Made by a program: the position numbers and the translations under genes. The notes below the pieces were generated by a model. That model saw nothing but the letters and a program-made list of their open reading frames with translations. It made no database searches and was not told where the DNA came from. Source: Saccharomyces paradoxus (taxonomy: Eukaryota; Ascomycota; Saccharomycetes; Saccharomycetales; Saccharomycetaceae). From it: a stretch of 64,000 bases of DNA. Location: the NCBI RefSeq assembly GCF_002079055.1, contig NC_047488.1, positions 186,001 to 250,000 on the forward strand, in the 5' to 3' direction. This document shows positions 52,131 through 62,300 of this stretch, piece after piece. Numbering within the stretch: the first letter of the stretch is position 1; each line of letters starts with the position of its first letter.

Positions 52131-55049
52131 ATGAAGGTGAAGAAATCGACTCGATCAAAAGTTTCTACAGCATGTGTCAATTGCAGAAAGAGAAAAATCA
52201 AATGCACAGGTAAACATCCATGTACAAACTGCATTTCTTATGATTGCACGTGTGTTTTTTTGAAAAAGCATCTGCCTCAGAAGGAGAATAGTTCCCGGCT
52301 TTTACCTAGTACAGCTGTTCCTCCGCCTTCTTCACATCCCAATGTAGAGGCATCGGCAGATGTACAGCATCTTGATACTGCGATTAAACTAGATAATCAA
52401 TATTACTTCAAATTGATGAACGATCTGATACAAACTCCGGTCTCTCCGAATACGACACATCCTTCTGATGCTTCCAATGATCCTAATAATGACAATAATA
52501 TTCTCTTTAAAGATGATTCTAAATATCAAAACCAGCTGCTTGCGTATCAAAATATCCTAACAAATTTGTATGCTCTACCGCCTTGTGATGATACTCAGCT
52601 TTTAATTAACAATATTAAGTCGCAGCTGAATAATCTGATTCATAACTGGAATCCCGGAATAAATTACCCCAAGCTTTCCAACTTCTCTCCCCACCCACAA
52701 AGGTCCATAGAAACATATCTTTTAACCAATAAATATAGAAATAAAATACACATGACGAGGTTCTCCTTTTGGACAGACCAAATGGTCAAATCGCAAGGTT
52801 CAGATTCATTTCTGGCCACTACCCCACTAGTAGATGAAGTATTTGGTCTTTTCTCTCCAATACAGGCGTTTTCATTAAGAGGTATAGGTTATTTAATAAA
52901 GAAAAATCTCGAAAATACGGGCTCACTGATGCTAATAGACACAAAAGAAACTATTTACTTGATATTAAGATTGTTTGACTTGTGTTATGAGCATTTGATT
53001 CAAGGTTGCATTTCTATTTCTAATCCTTTAGAGAACTATCTCCAAAAAAATAAGCAAACTCGTAGTACGACGGCACCTGCTAGTTTGCCCACTTCTCCGG
53101 CACCTCTATCCAACGATTTAGTCATTTCCGTTATTCATCAACTACCTCAACCGTTTATACAATCGATTACTGGCTTTACTACTGCTCAACTGATAGAAAA
53201 TTTGTATGACTCATTTTCGATGTTTCGAATAGTTACCCAAATGTATGCTCAACATAGGAAGCGCTTTGCGGAACTTTTAAATCATGCCTTCTCTTTGCCC
53301 CATCAAAAAAAGTGTGCTTTATTTTCATCATTCTGCTCTTCAGAATATCTTTTATCCACTCTTTGCTACGCATACTATAATGTCACCTTATATCACATGT
53401 TAGATATAAACACTTTGGATTACCTAGAGATTTTAGTGTCATTACTAGAAATCCAAAATGAAATTGATGAGCGTTTTGGATTTGAAAAAATGCTAGAAGT
53501 TGCGGTTACATGCTCCACTAAGATGGGGTTGTCTCGTTGGGAGTATTATGTTGGAATAGACGAAAATACTGCTGAAAGGAGAAGAAAAATATGGTGGAAG
53601 ATTTATAGCCTGGAGAAGCGTTTTTTAACTGATCTTGGAGATTTATCTTTAATCAATGAGCATCAAATAAATTGTCTCTTGCCGAAGGACTTCAGGGACA
53701 TGGGATTCATCAATCATAAAGAATTCTTAACGAAAATCGGCACATCCTCTTTATCACCATCATCGCCCGAGTTAAAGAATTTGTCATTGTCCAAACTCAT
53801 TGAATATGGTGAGTTAGCGATCGCCCAAATAGTTGGAGATTTCTTTTCAGAAACTCTCTATAATGAGAAATTCACATCTTTGGAAACATCGGTGAAGCCC
53901 ACGGTAATCAGACAAAAGTTATTAGAAAACGTTTTTGAGGATATTGAATCTTTTAGGTTAAGATTGGCCAAAATAAAATTTCACACCTCAAGGGTTTTCC
54001 AAATAGCCCACTCTAGATATCCAGAATATTCCAAAAACGATCTATTTGAGGCAGCTAAATTTGTAAGCTATCATAAAAATACATGGTTTTCTGTCTTGGG
54101 TGCTGTTAATAATTTAATAGCTAGACTATCTGAAGATCCGGAGGCAATCACTGAGCAATCCTCGAAATATGCGGATGAGATGTGTCAAGAATGGAGAGAA
54201 ATTAACCAATTCTTAATGCAGGTCGATACTGATTTTATTGTTTGGGCTTGTTTAGACTTCTATGAACTAATATTTTTCGTGGTGGCTTCGAAGTTTTATG
54301 TAGGAGACCCGCACATCACTTTAGAGGATGTTATTAACACTTTGAAAGTCTTCAAGAGGATAACCAATATTATTTCTTTTTTTAATAATAATTTGGACGA
54401 AAAGGATTACGACTGCCAAACTTTCAGGGAGTTTTCGAGAAGTTCGAGCTTAGTTGCCATATCGATAAGAATCATGTTTTTGAAATACTGCTATGCTGAA
54501 CAAATTGATAGAGCCGAATTTATCCAGCGTTTGAAAGAAGTTGAACCGAGTTTAAGTGACCTTTTGCGGGAGTTCTTTGACACTCGTTCTTTTATTTACA
54601 AATACATGTTGAAATCCGTCGAAAAATCAGGCTTTCATCTAACAATTAGAAAAATGTTAGAAAGCGACTATAAATTTTTGTATAGGGACAAATTGGCCAC
54701 TGGAAATATTCCTGATCAAGGAAATTCAAACCAAATTCTTCAGTTGTATGACGCTGCTGTTCCTGCATACAGCAATTCTTCTACTTCACCAGCAAATTCA
54801 CCGTTGAAGTTATCGTCTTTGTTGAACTCAGGAGAGGAATCGTACACTCAAGACGCATCTGAAAATGTTCCACGTCAGGATCGATCATCACAGCAAATAA
54901 AAAGACAGCAAGCTGCGCCTAGTCAAATAAGTGGTAATGAAAATAATATATACAATTTGGGCACTTTAGAGGAGTTTGTTAGCAGTGGTGATTTAACTGA
55001 CTTGTACCATACTCTTTGGAGTGATAATATTTCAAATCCCTTCTTATGA
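52131..55049 (+). CDS. PDR3: Pdr3, zinc-cluster activator of drug resistance
   Basis: Pdr3 is a Zn2Cys6 transcription factor that, with Pdr1, activates drug-efflux genes such as PDR5 and SNQ2 through PDREs. The start is the ATG at 52131 ([22 protein letters not shown]); the frame is open further upstream only through non-ATG codons. The product is 972 residues. The zinc cluster [11 protein letters not shown] ... [11 protein letters not shown] spans about residues 12-44. The fungal-specific middle homology region lies around 270-720, and a C-terminal acidic activation domain ends [22 protein letters not shown]. The linker 45-130 and the C-terminal Ser-rich part carry most differences from S. 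cerevisiae and explain its slightly shorter length. Confidence 0.96.
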   Translation: MKVKKSTRSKVSTACVNCRKRKIKCTGKHPCTNCISYDCTCVFLKKHLPQKENSSRLLPSTAVPPPSSHPNVEASADVQHLDTAIKLDNQYYFKLMNDLIQTPVSPNTTHPSDASNDPNNDNNILFKDDSKYQNQLLAYQNILTNLYALPPCDDTQLLINNIKSQLNNLIHNWNPGINYPKLSNFSPHPQRSIETYLLTNKYRNKIHMTRFSFWTDQMVKSQGSDSFLATTPLVDEVFGLFSPIQAFSLRGIGYLIKKNLENTGSLMLIDTKETIYLILRLFDLCYEHLIQGCISISNPLENYLQKNKQTRSTTAPASLPTSPAPLSNDLVISVIHQLPQPFIQSITGFTTAQLIENLYDSFSMFRIVTQMYAQHRKRFAELLNHAFSLPHQKKCALFSSFCSSEYLLSTLCYAYYNVTLYHMLDINTLDYLEILVSLLEIQNEIDERFGFEKMLEVAVTCSTKMGLSRWEYYVGIDENTAERRRKIWWKIYSLEKRFLTDLGDLSLINEHQINCLLPKDFRDMGFINHKEFLTKIGTSSLSPSSPELKNLSLSKLIEYGELAIAQIVGDFFSETLYNEKFTSLETSVKPTVIRQKLLENVFEDIESFRLRLAKIKFHTSRVFQIAHSRYPEYSKNDLFEAAKFVSYHKNTWFSVLGAVNNLIARLSEDPEAITEQSSKYADEMCQEWREINQFLMQVDTDFIVWACLDFYELIFFVVASKFYVGDPHITLEDVINTLKVFKRITNIISFFNNNLDEKDYDCQTFREFSRSSSLVAISIRIMFLKYCYAEQIDRAEFIQRLKEVEPSLSDLLREFFDTRSFIYKYMLKSVEKSGFHLTIRKMLESDYKFLYRDKLATGNIPDQGNSNQILQLYDAAVPAYSNSSTSPANSPLKLSSLLNSGEESYTQDASENVPRQDRSSQQIKRQQAAPSQISGNENNIYNLGTLEEFVSSGDLTDLYHTLWSDNISNPFL

Positions 55050-55211
55050 AAACGCAAAGAAAGGAAGAAGAGCATAACCGCTAAGAAGGATCATAGGAGG
55101 TGGGCAAGTAGAATTCAGGCATTGAATTCCCCCTCTACTCCCATTATTATACTGGTCATGTTTGATATGACCAATCGGCGTGCGTTTTATATACTTCTCT
55201 GTTATATTATA
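55050..55211. other. PDR3 3' region and unassigned repeat
   Basis: This 3' flank of PDR3 includes 55161-55210, whose complement is related to 31431-31480 and shares CACGCCGATTGGT. It may be an LTR remnant of a family I cannot name. Confidence 0.4.
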
Positions 55212-55530
55212 AGTGGGAATGGTTTGAATAATTGGATGATTGTTGGGATTCCATTGTTACTAAAGGCTATAATATTAGGTATACAGAATATACTAGAAGT
55301 TCTCCTCGAGGATATAGGAATCCACAAAAGGGAATCGATAGTTCTACATAGTGTTATTATTTTATCTTCTTTTCCTTTTATACGTTGTCATTCATTATCC
55401 TATTACATTATCAATCCTTGCATTTCAGCTTCCATTAGATTGGATGGCTGTTTCAATCTTTATGCCATCCTCTTGCACCGCATATTATGATATAATACTA
55501 AATAGATGATATTAGAATTTCATTCCAACA
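55212..55530 (-). mobile_element. Solo delta LTR, reverse orientation
   Basis: About 319 bases match a delta LTR in reverse and end ATTTCATTCCAACA, the complement of the TGTTGGAATGAAAT start. Landmarks GAAGTTCTCCTCGAGGATA and CAATCCTTGCATTTCAGC are intact and close to those in the copies near tRNA-Gly. The left end is less well conserved. It abuts a sigma remnant and lies upstream of tRNA-Ser. No internal Ty sequence is present, unlike S288C, where I recall a full Ty1 here. Confidence 0.85.
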
Positions 55531-55776
55531 TGAGTATATCAGGCAAAACCCTACTTGCCTAAGATGAACCAACCAAACGTATAAAGACCTGAACAATTAG
55601 TTTAGATCCGAGATTCCGTGCTTCCACCCTTTAGTTAGATTTAGGTCTTACATAGATTATATAGGATAAGTAACATTCTGTGAAGCAAGCTGATAATAAG
55701 TCTGACAACAACTTACTCTCTTGAACGGCTCAATATTGCCAATATATCTGGTATAACACGAGCCCGTAATACAACA
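55531..55776 (+). mobile_element. Sigma LTR remnant (Ty3 family)
   Basis: The segment matches the sigma LTR: CCTGAACAATTAGTTTAGAT near 55589, GAGATTCCGTGCTTCCACC near 55610, AGGATAAGTAACATTC near 55663 and the terminus GAGCCCGTAATACAACA ending at 55776. Its left part is missing where the delta LTR sits, so it is broken. The right end stops 16 bases before tRNA-Ser, exactly where Ty3 inserts, at the Pol III start site. Confidence 0.85.
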
Positions 55777-55792
55777 ATATCACATAAACAGA

Positions 55793-55874
55793 GGCAACTT
55801 GGCCGAGTGGTTAAGGCGAAAGATTAGAAATCTTTTGGGCTCTGCCCGCGCAGGTTCGAGTCCTGCAGTTGTCG
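55793..55874 (+). tRNA. tRNA-Ser (AGA)
   Basis: The 82-base class II tRNA has a long variable arm. Acceptor GGCAACT pairs with AGTTGTC plus G, the D arm contains GGCCGAGTGGTTAAGGC, the anticodon AGA is at 55826-55828, the variable arm TGGGCTCTGCCCGC follows, and the B box GGTTCGAGTCC is at 55853-55863. There is no intron. A T7 terminator follows immediately. It stands between the LTR remains and the UTP20 promoter. Confidence 0.97.
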
Positions 55875-56349
55875 TTTTTTTACATGATAAGAGTGTGCAA
55901 AGTCAATCCGAATACGCGGTAAAAGCATCACATTTGCTTTTAATTAAAAAGTTTGCGTAAAAATTTAACCTATTTTTTAATCACTATATTATGTGTTAAA
56001 GGTGCGTTATATGAGTTATATCGCTTAGCAGTAATTTCTCTCCTAACTCATTCACCCATGAAATATACCTCTCGCTTCGTTTTCTATGGGCTTGCTTCGA
56101 TGGCGCATGGATCTAGTGCCACCCGGACGCTTGTAATGAAAAATTTTGAGTTTATGTCTTACCGAAAATTTTTACCGATGAGCATTGAAAAGTTACATTA
56201 TTAAATTTGGTAGCGTAGGTAGCATTGATTATACGGAATATAGGATTTTAGTATAAAGAGCGTATTCCTTCTTCTATTTACATTCCCCTTTACGTTTTTG
56301 GGTGTATTGGTATATCTCTAGTATCGGCTACACATATTTCATTGAAAAT
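55875..56349. promoter_or_regulatory. UTP20 promoter region
   Basis: The 475 bases after the tRNA terminator form the UTP20 promoter, with RRPE and PAC-type motifs listed separately. No other gene is supported here. Confidence 0.55.
56137..56182 (+). promoter_or_regulatory. RRPE and PAC-type elements upstream of UTP20
   Basis: TGAAAAATTTT at 56137-56147 is a perfect RRPE, AAAATTTTT at 56165-56173 is a second reversed partial copy, and CGATGAG at 56176-56182 is seven of eight bases of PAC. They lie about 170-215 bases before the UTP20 ATG. Confidence 0.7.
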
Positions 56350-59300
56350 ATGGCCAAACAAAGGCAAACTACTAAATCGTCTAAGCGATATAGATATTCT
56401 TCCTTCAAGGCCAGGATTGATGATTTGAAAATTGAACCGGCTAGGAATTTGGAAAAAAGAGTACATGATTATGTTGAATCATCGCATTTTCTTGCTTCCT
56501 TTGATCAGTGGAAAGAAATTAATTTAAGTGCCAAATTCACGGACTTTGCAGCGGAAATCGAGCATGATGTTCAAACATTACCCCAAATACTATACCACGA
56601 TGAAAAAATTTTCAATTCTTTGGTTTCATTTATTAACGTTCATGATGTGTTTTCTTTGCAACCGCTGTTGGATCTCTTAGCTCAATTTTGTCATGATTTA
56701 GGTCCAGATTTTCTGAAATTTTATGAAAAAGCTATCGAGACTTTAATAAACCTGTTAGATGCTGCTATAGAATTCGAGTCATCTAATGTTTTTGAGTGGG
56801 GTTTCAACTGTTTGGCTTACATCTTCAAGTACCTTTCGAAATTTTTGGTTAAAAAACTGGTGCTGACATGTGATCTTTTAATTCCGTTATTATCTCATTC
56901 TAAGGAATACCTTTCAAGATTTTCGGCAGAAGCGCTATCTTTTTTAGTTAGAAAGGCTCCTGTTTCTAACTTGAGCGAATTTGTCAGGTCAGTCTTTGGA
57001 AAATTAGAAGGGGATGATGAGCAAACTAATCTTTACGAAGGGCTTCTGATATTGTTCACAGAATCTATGACATCAACGCAAGAAACACTGCACTCAAAAG
57101 CTAGGGTTATCATGAGTGTTCTTTTGCAAGAGGCTTTGACAAAAACATCTCCAGAAAGATCTGTTTCATTGCTATCAGATATTTGGATGAACATTAGTAA
57201 GTATGCCTCCATCGAAAGTTTACTTCCGGTCTATGAAGTTATGTATCAGGATTTTAACAATTCGCTTGATGCCACCAATCTCGATAGAATACTAAAAGTA
57301 TTGACGACAATTGTCTTTTCGGAAAGTGGTAGAAAAATTCCTGATTGGAACAACATCATTATCCTAATTGAAAGAATAATGAGCCAAAATGAAAATCGTG
57401 CTTTTCTTTCACCGGATAACGTGGCATTCTTATTTGCTTTGTTTATTCGTAACAGTGATGTGAAAACTCTAACTCAATTTCACCAAAAACTTTTTAACTA
57501 CGTTTTAACAAATATTACCGACCATTTCCTTGAATTTTTTCAATTTGCATTAAGACTAAGCTATGAAAGAGTAATTTCATTCAACGGGTTAAAATTCCTG
57601 CAACTATTTTTAAAGGAAAATTGGCAATCACAAGGAAAGAAAATTGCACTTTTTTTTCTAGAAATAGATGATAGACCTGAACTGCAGAAGGTGTCGGAAG
57701 TAACTTTCCCAGAAGAATTTATTTTATCTATCAGAGATTATTTTGTCGCAGCAGAAATTAAAGATTCGAATGACCTTTTCGAAATATATTGGCGAGCTAT
57801 AATTTTCAAATATTCAAAATTACATTATATGGAAACTATTACCTCTTTGCTTGAACGTATTTTTTCAACTTTTACATCCCCAGATAATTTTACGAAAGAT
57901 ACGGTTGGTACACTCCTAAAAGTATATTATAAAGGGGACGATGCTTCAGGGAATAATCTTTTGAAGACTATTTTGGATAATCACGAAAACTACAAAGAAA
58001 GTTTAAGCTTTGTAAGTGGATGGAACAAGTTAGTGAGTAACCTTCATCCTTCAGAAAGCGTAAAGGAACTAATATCACACTATCCAAGACTGCTTCTTAA
58101 CTTGACAGATAATCTTGTGTTACCTGATGGAAAAATTCGTTACGAAACTTTCGAATTAATGAAGACATTAATGATTCTGCAGGGTATACAAATACCTGAG
58201 CTTCTTTCTTCATGCATGATTATCGAGCAAATACCCCTTACACTACAAAATGCCAGAGACTTAACTATCAGAATTAAAAATGTTGGTGCTGAATTTGGAA
58301 AAACTAAGACAGACAAATTAACATCCTCCTTTTTTCTTAAATACCTGTTTGGCCTTCTGACTGTTAGATTTTCTCCGGTTTGGACCGGTGTTTTTGATAC
58401 TCTTCCTAATGTTTACACAAAAGATGAAGCCCTCGTGTGGGACCTTGTGTTATCATTCATTAAATGTCCTGATGAAAATCAGAAGTTAGATTACTACGAG
58501 CCTCTACTTGAAGATGGTACGGACACAATTCTGTGGGATTCTAGTGTGGTGAGGTTGAGAGACAATATTGATGCGTTCTCGCATGTTTGGTCAAAGTATT
58601 CTACTCAAAATACGAGCATCATATATACTACTATTGAAAGAAGGGGGAACATCATTTACCCAGTTTTGATCAGAAATCAGGCTTTAAAAGTCATGCTATC
58701 GATTCCTCAAGTTGCTGAAGGACACTTTGCCGATATTGCACCTTTTGTTTTTAACGATTTCAAGACTTACAAAGATGAAGAGGATATGGAAAGTGAACGT
58801 GTTATTACTGGTTCATGGACGGAAGTTGATAGAAACGTATTTTTGAAGACCTTAAGCAAATTTAAGAATATAAAAAACGTTTACAATGCAATGGAATTGC
58901 ACGATCATCTGATGGTCTTGTTGGGTAGTCGTAATACAGATGTTCAGAAGCTTGCGTTGGACGCACTTCTTGCTTACAAAAATCCAACGTTGAATAAGTA
59001 TAGAGACAACCTGAGAAATCTATTAGATGACACCTTGTTCAAGGACGAAATTACAACTTTTTTAACAGAAAATGGGTCGCAGACTATCAAGGGCGAAGAC
59101 GAAAAGGTGGTCATGCCTTATGTCCTTAGAATTTTCTTTGGTCGAGCACAAGTCCCTCCAACTAGTGGACAAAAAAGAAGCCGCAAAATAGCTGTAATTT
59201 CTGTCTTGCCAAATTTTAAGGAGGCATATATTAATGATTTTTTGACTTTGGCTAGTGGAAGACTGGACTATAATTATTTTTTCAGCAACAATCATCAAAT

Positions 59301-62300
59301 AAACAGCTCAAAGGCCACCTTAAAAACTATTAGACGGATGACTGGTTTCATTAATATTGTAAATTCTACTCTGGCTGTATTAAGAACAAATTTTCCATTG
59401 CATACTTCTTCAGTACTGCAACCATTAATCTACTCGATTGCTATGGCATACTATATCCTGGATACTGAGAGCACGGAAGAGGTGCATTTAAGGAAGATGG
59501 CCGGTAATTTGAGGCAACAAGGCCTAAAATGTTTAAGTAGTATCTTTGAATTTGTCGGAAATGCGTTTAATTGGTCCACCTCTATGGATGATATTTACAC
59601 TGTTGTAGTTAAGCCACGTATCCCACACTTCTCGGATGAAAATTTACAACAACCTTCTTCCTTACTACGAGTTTTTCTTTATTGGGCACATAATCCCTCT
59701 CTGTACCCATTTTTATACTACGATGATTTCGCAGCTGCTAATGCATTGATGGACACCATATCAAACCAACATGTTAAGGAGACTGTTATTAGTCCGGTTA
59801 TTGAAGCGGCGGATTCAATTATTAGAACGCCTACAAATGATGATCGTTACGTAGATTTGATCACTCTCATTTGCTCATCATGTCTGAAAATACTTCCTTC
59901 GCTATACGTCAAACTTTCTGACTCAAACTCAATCTCTGCATTTTTGAATTTGTTAGTTAGCATAGCTGAGTTGGGATTTATTCAAGATGATGGTGTTAGA
60001 AGTCATTTGATTATTTCACTAGCATCAATATTGAAAGGAAAGCTAAAGAAACTGCAGGAGAATGATACCCAAAAAATTTTGAAAGTATTAAAACTTATAA
60101 TTTTCAACTATGATTGTTCTTGGAGTGATGTTAAAGACCTATATGCCACCATATCCTCTTTGTTGAAAACATTTGACGAGCGAAATCTTAGAGTTTCATT
60201 GACGGAGCTCTTTATGGAACTTGGCAGAAAAGTGCCTGAATTAGGAAATATTTCGAAATTGGTTACGGACTTAAATTCATACTCTTCATCGCGTTTACAT
60301 GAGTATGATTTTCCCAGAATTTTATCTTCTTTCAAAGGGCTGATTGAAGGTGGCTATAAGTCTTATAGTGAGATGGAGTGGCTACCTCTATTGTTTACCT
60401 GTTTACACTTTATCAACGATAAGGAGGAACTTGCGTTAAGAACAAACGCATCACACACTATAATGAAGTTTATTGACTTCATTAACGAAAAGCCTAATCC
60501 TGTTGAAGCCACGAAATCAATTTCTATGCTAAAGGATATCCTACTGCCCAGTATAAGGGCTGGTCTCAGGGAGCCTCTAGAAGAAATCCAAAGCGAATAT
60601 ATATCAGTGCTGTCATATATGGTAAAAAACGCAAAGTATTTCACAGACTTAGAAGATATGACCATTTTACTGTACAATGGTGATGAAGAAGCGGATTTCT
60701 TTACAAATGTTAATCATATCCAACTTCATCGTCGTCAGAGAGCCATCAAAAGGTTAGGCGAACATGCTCACCAACTCAAAGATAACAGTATATCCCATTA
60801 TTTAATTCCAATGATCGAACATTATGTATTTTCGGATGATGAAAGGTACAGAAATATTGGAAATGAAACGCAAATAGCCATCGGAGATTTGGCGCAGCAT
60901 ATGAGTTGGAATCAGTACAAAGCTCTTTTTAGAAGGTACATTTCTATGTTGAAAACCAAACCCAACCAGATGAAGCAAGCTGTACTATTAATTGTTCAAC
61001 TTTCTGTTCCCCTTAGAGAAACTCTTCGCACCGTAAGAGATGGGGTTGAGTCAAAATTTACTTTGAGCAAATTTCCCTCCAACTTGGAGGAGCCCAGTAA
61101 TTTTATTAAGAAAGAATTGTATCCGACACTTTCCAAAATTCTGGGCACAAGAGACGACGAAACTATCATTGAAAGAATGCCTATTGCGGAGGCATTAGTC
61201 AATATTATTTTGGGGCTCACAAATGATGATATTGCCAATTTTCTTCCTAGTATTCTAACAAATATTTGTCAAGTTTTGAGAAGTAAATCCGAAGAATTGA
61301 GAGATGCTGTAAGAGCAACTTTGGGGAAAATCAGTATTATCCTAGGCGCTGAGTATCTTGTCTTTATGATAAAGGAATTAATGGCCACATTAAAACGTGG
61401 TTCTCAGATTCATGTATTAAGTTACACTGTTCACTACATATTAAAGAGTATGCAAGGAGTTTTAAAACACTCCGACTTGGATACTTCTTCCAGTATGATT
61501 GTTAAGATCATAATGGAGAATATTTTTGGGTCCGCTGGTGAAGAAAAAGACTCTGAGAACTATCATACGAAGGTGAAAGAAATCAAGAGTAATAAAAGCT
61601 ATGATGCTGGTGAACTTCTCGCTTCAAACATCAGCTTGACAGAGTTCGGGACGATGCTTTCTCCTGTGAAAGCTTTGTTGATGGTTAGAATTAATCTGAG
61701 AAATCAAAACAAACTGAGTGAGTTACTGAGACGATATTTATTAGGTCTGAATCATAATAGTGACTCTGAGTCAGAAGGTATCCTTAAGTTCTGCCATCAG
61801 CTTTTCCAAGAATCGGAAATGAATAATTGTCCTCCAAAGGCGAAGAAAAATGTGAGAGCCCAAGTGGACGAAAAAGAAGACTTTTTCTTGGTAAATTTGG
61901 AGTCGAAATCTTATACCATAAACTCGTACAGTTTGCTTTTGAGCAGCACTTTACAAAAATTCGCTTTAGATTTACTCAGGAACGTAATAACCAGACATCG
62001 CTCCTTTTTGACCGTGTCGCACCTAGAGGGCTTTATTCCATTTTTGAGAGATTCGTTACTTTCTGAAAATGAAGGCGTGGTAATCAGTACCCTACGTATT
62101 TTGATCACATTAATTAGGCTTGATTTTTCTGATGAATCTAGTGAAGTCTTCAAAAACTGTGCGAGAAAGGTACTAAATATTATCAAGGTTTCTCCCTCAA
62201 CTTCGAGTGAACTATGCCAAATGGGTTTAAAGTTCCTTTCTGCTTTTATACGTCACACGGATTCAACGTTGAAGGATACTGCCTTGAGTTATGTTCTAGG

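Noticed and set aside
56302-56349. Upstream extension of UTP20 by 16 codons
   Set aside because: There is no ATG in the extension, and starting at 56350 gives exactly the known length.
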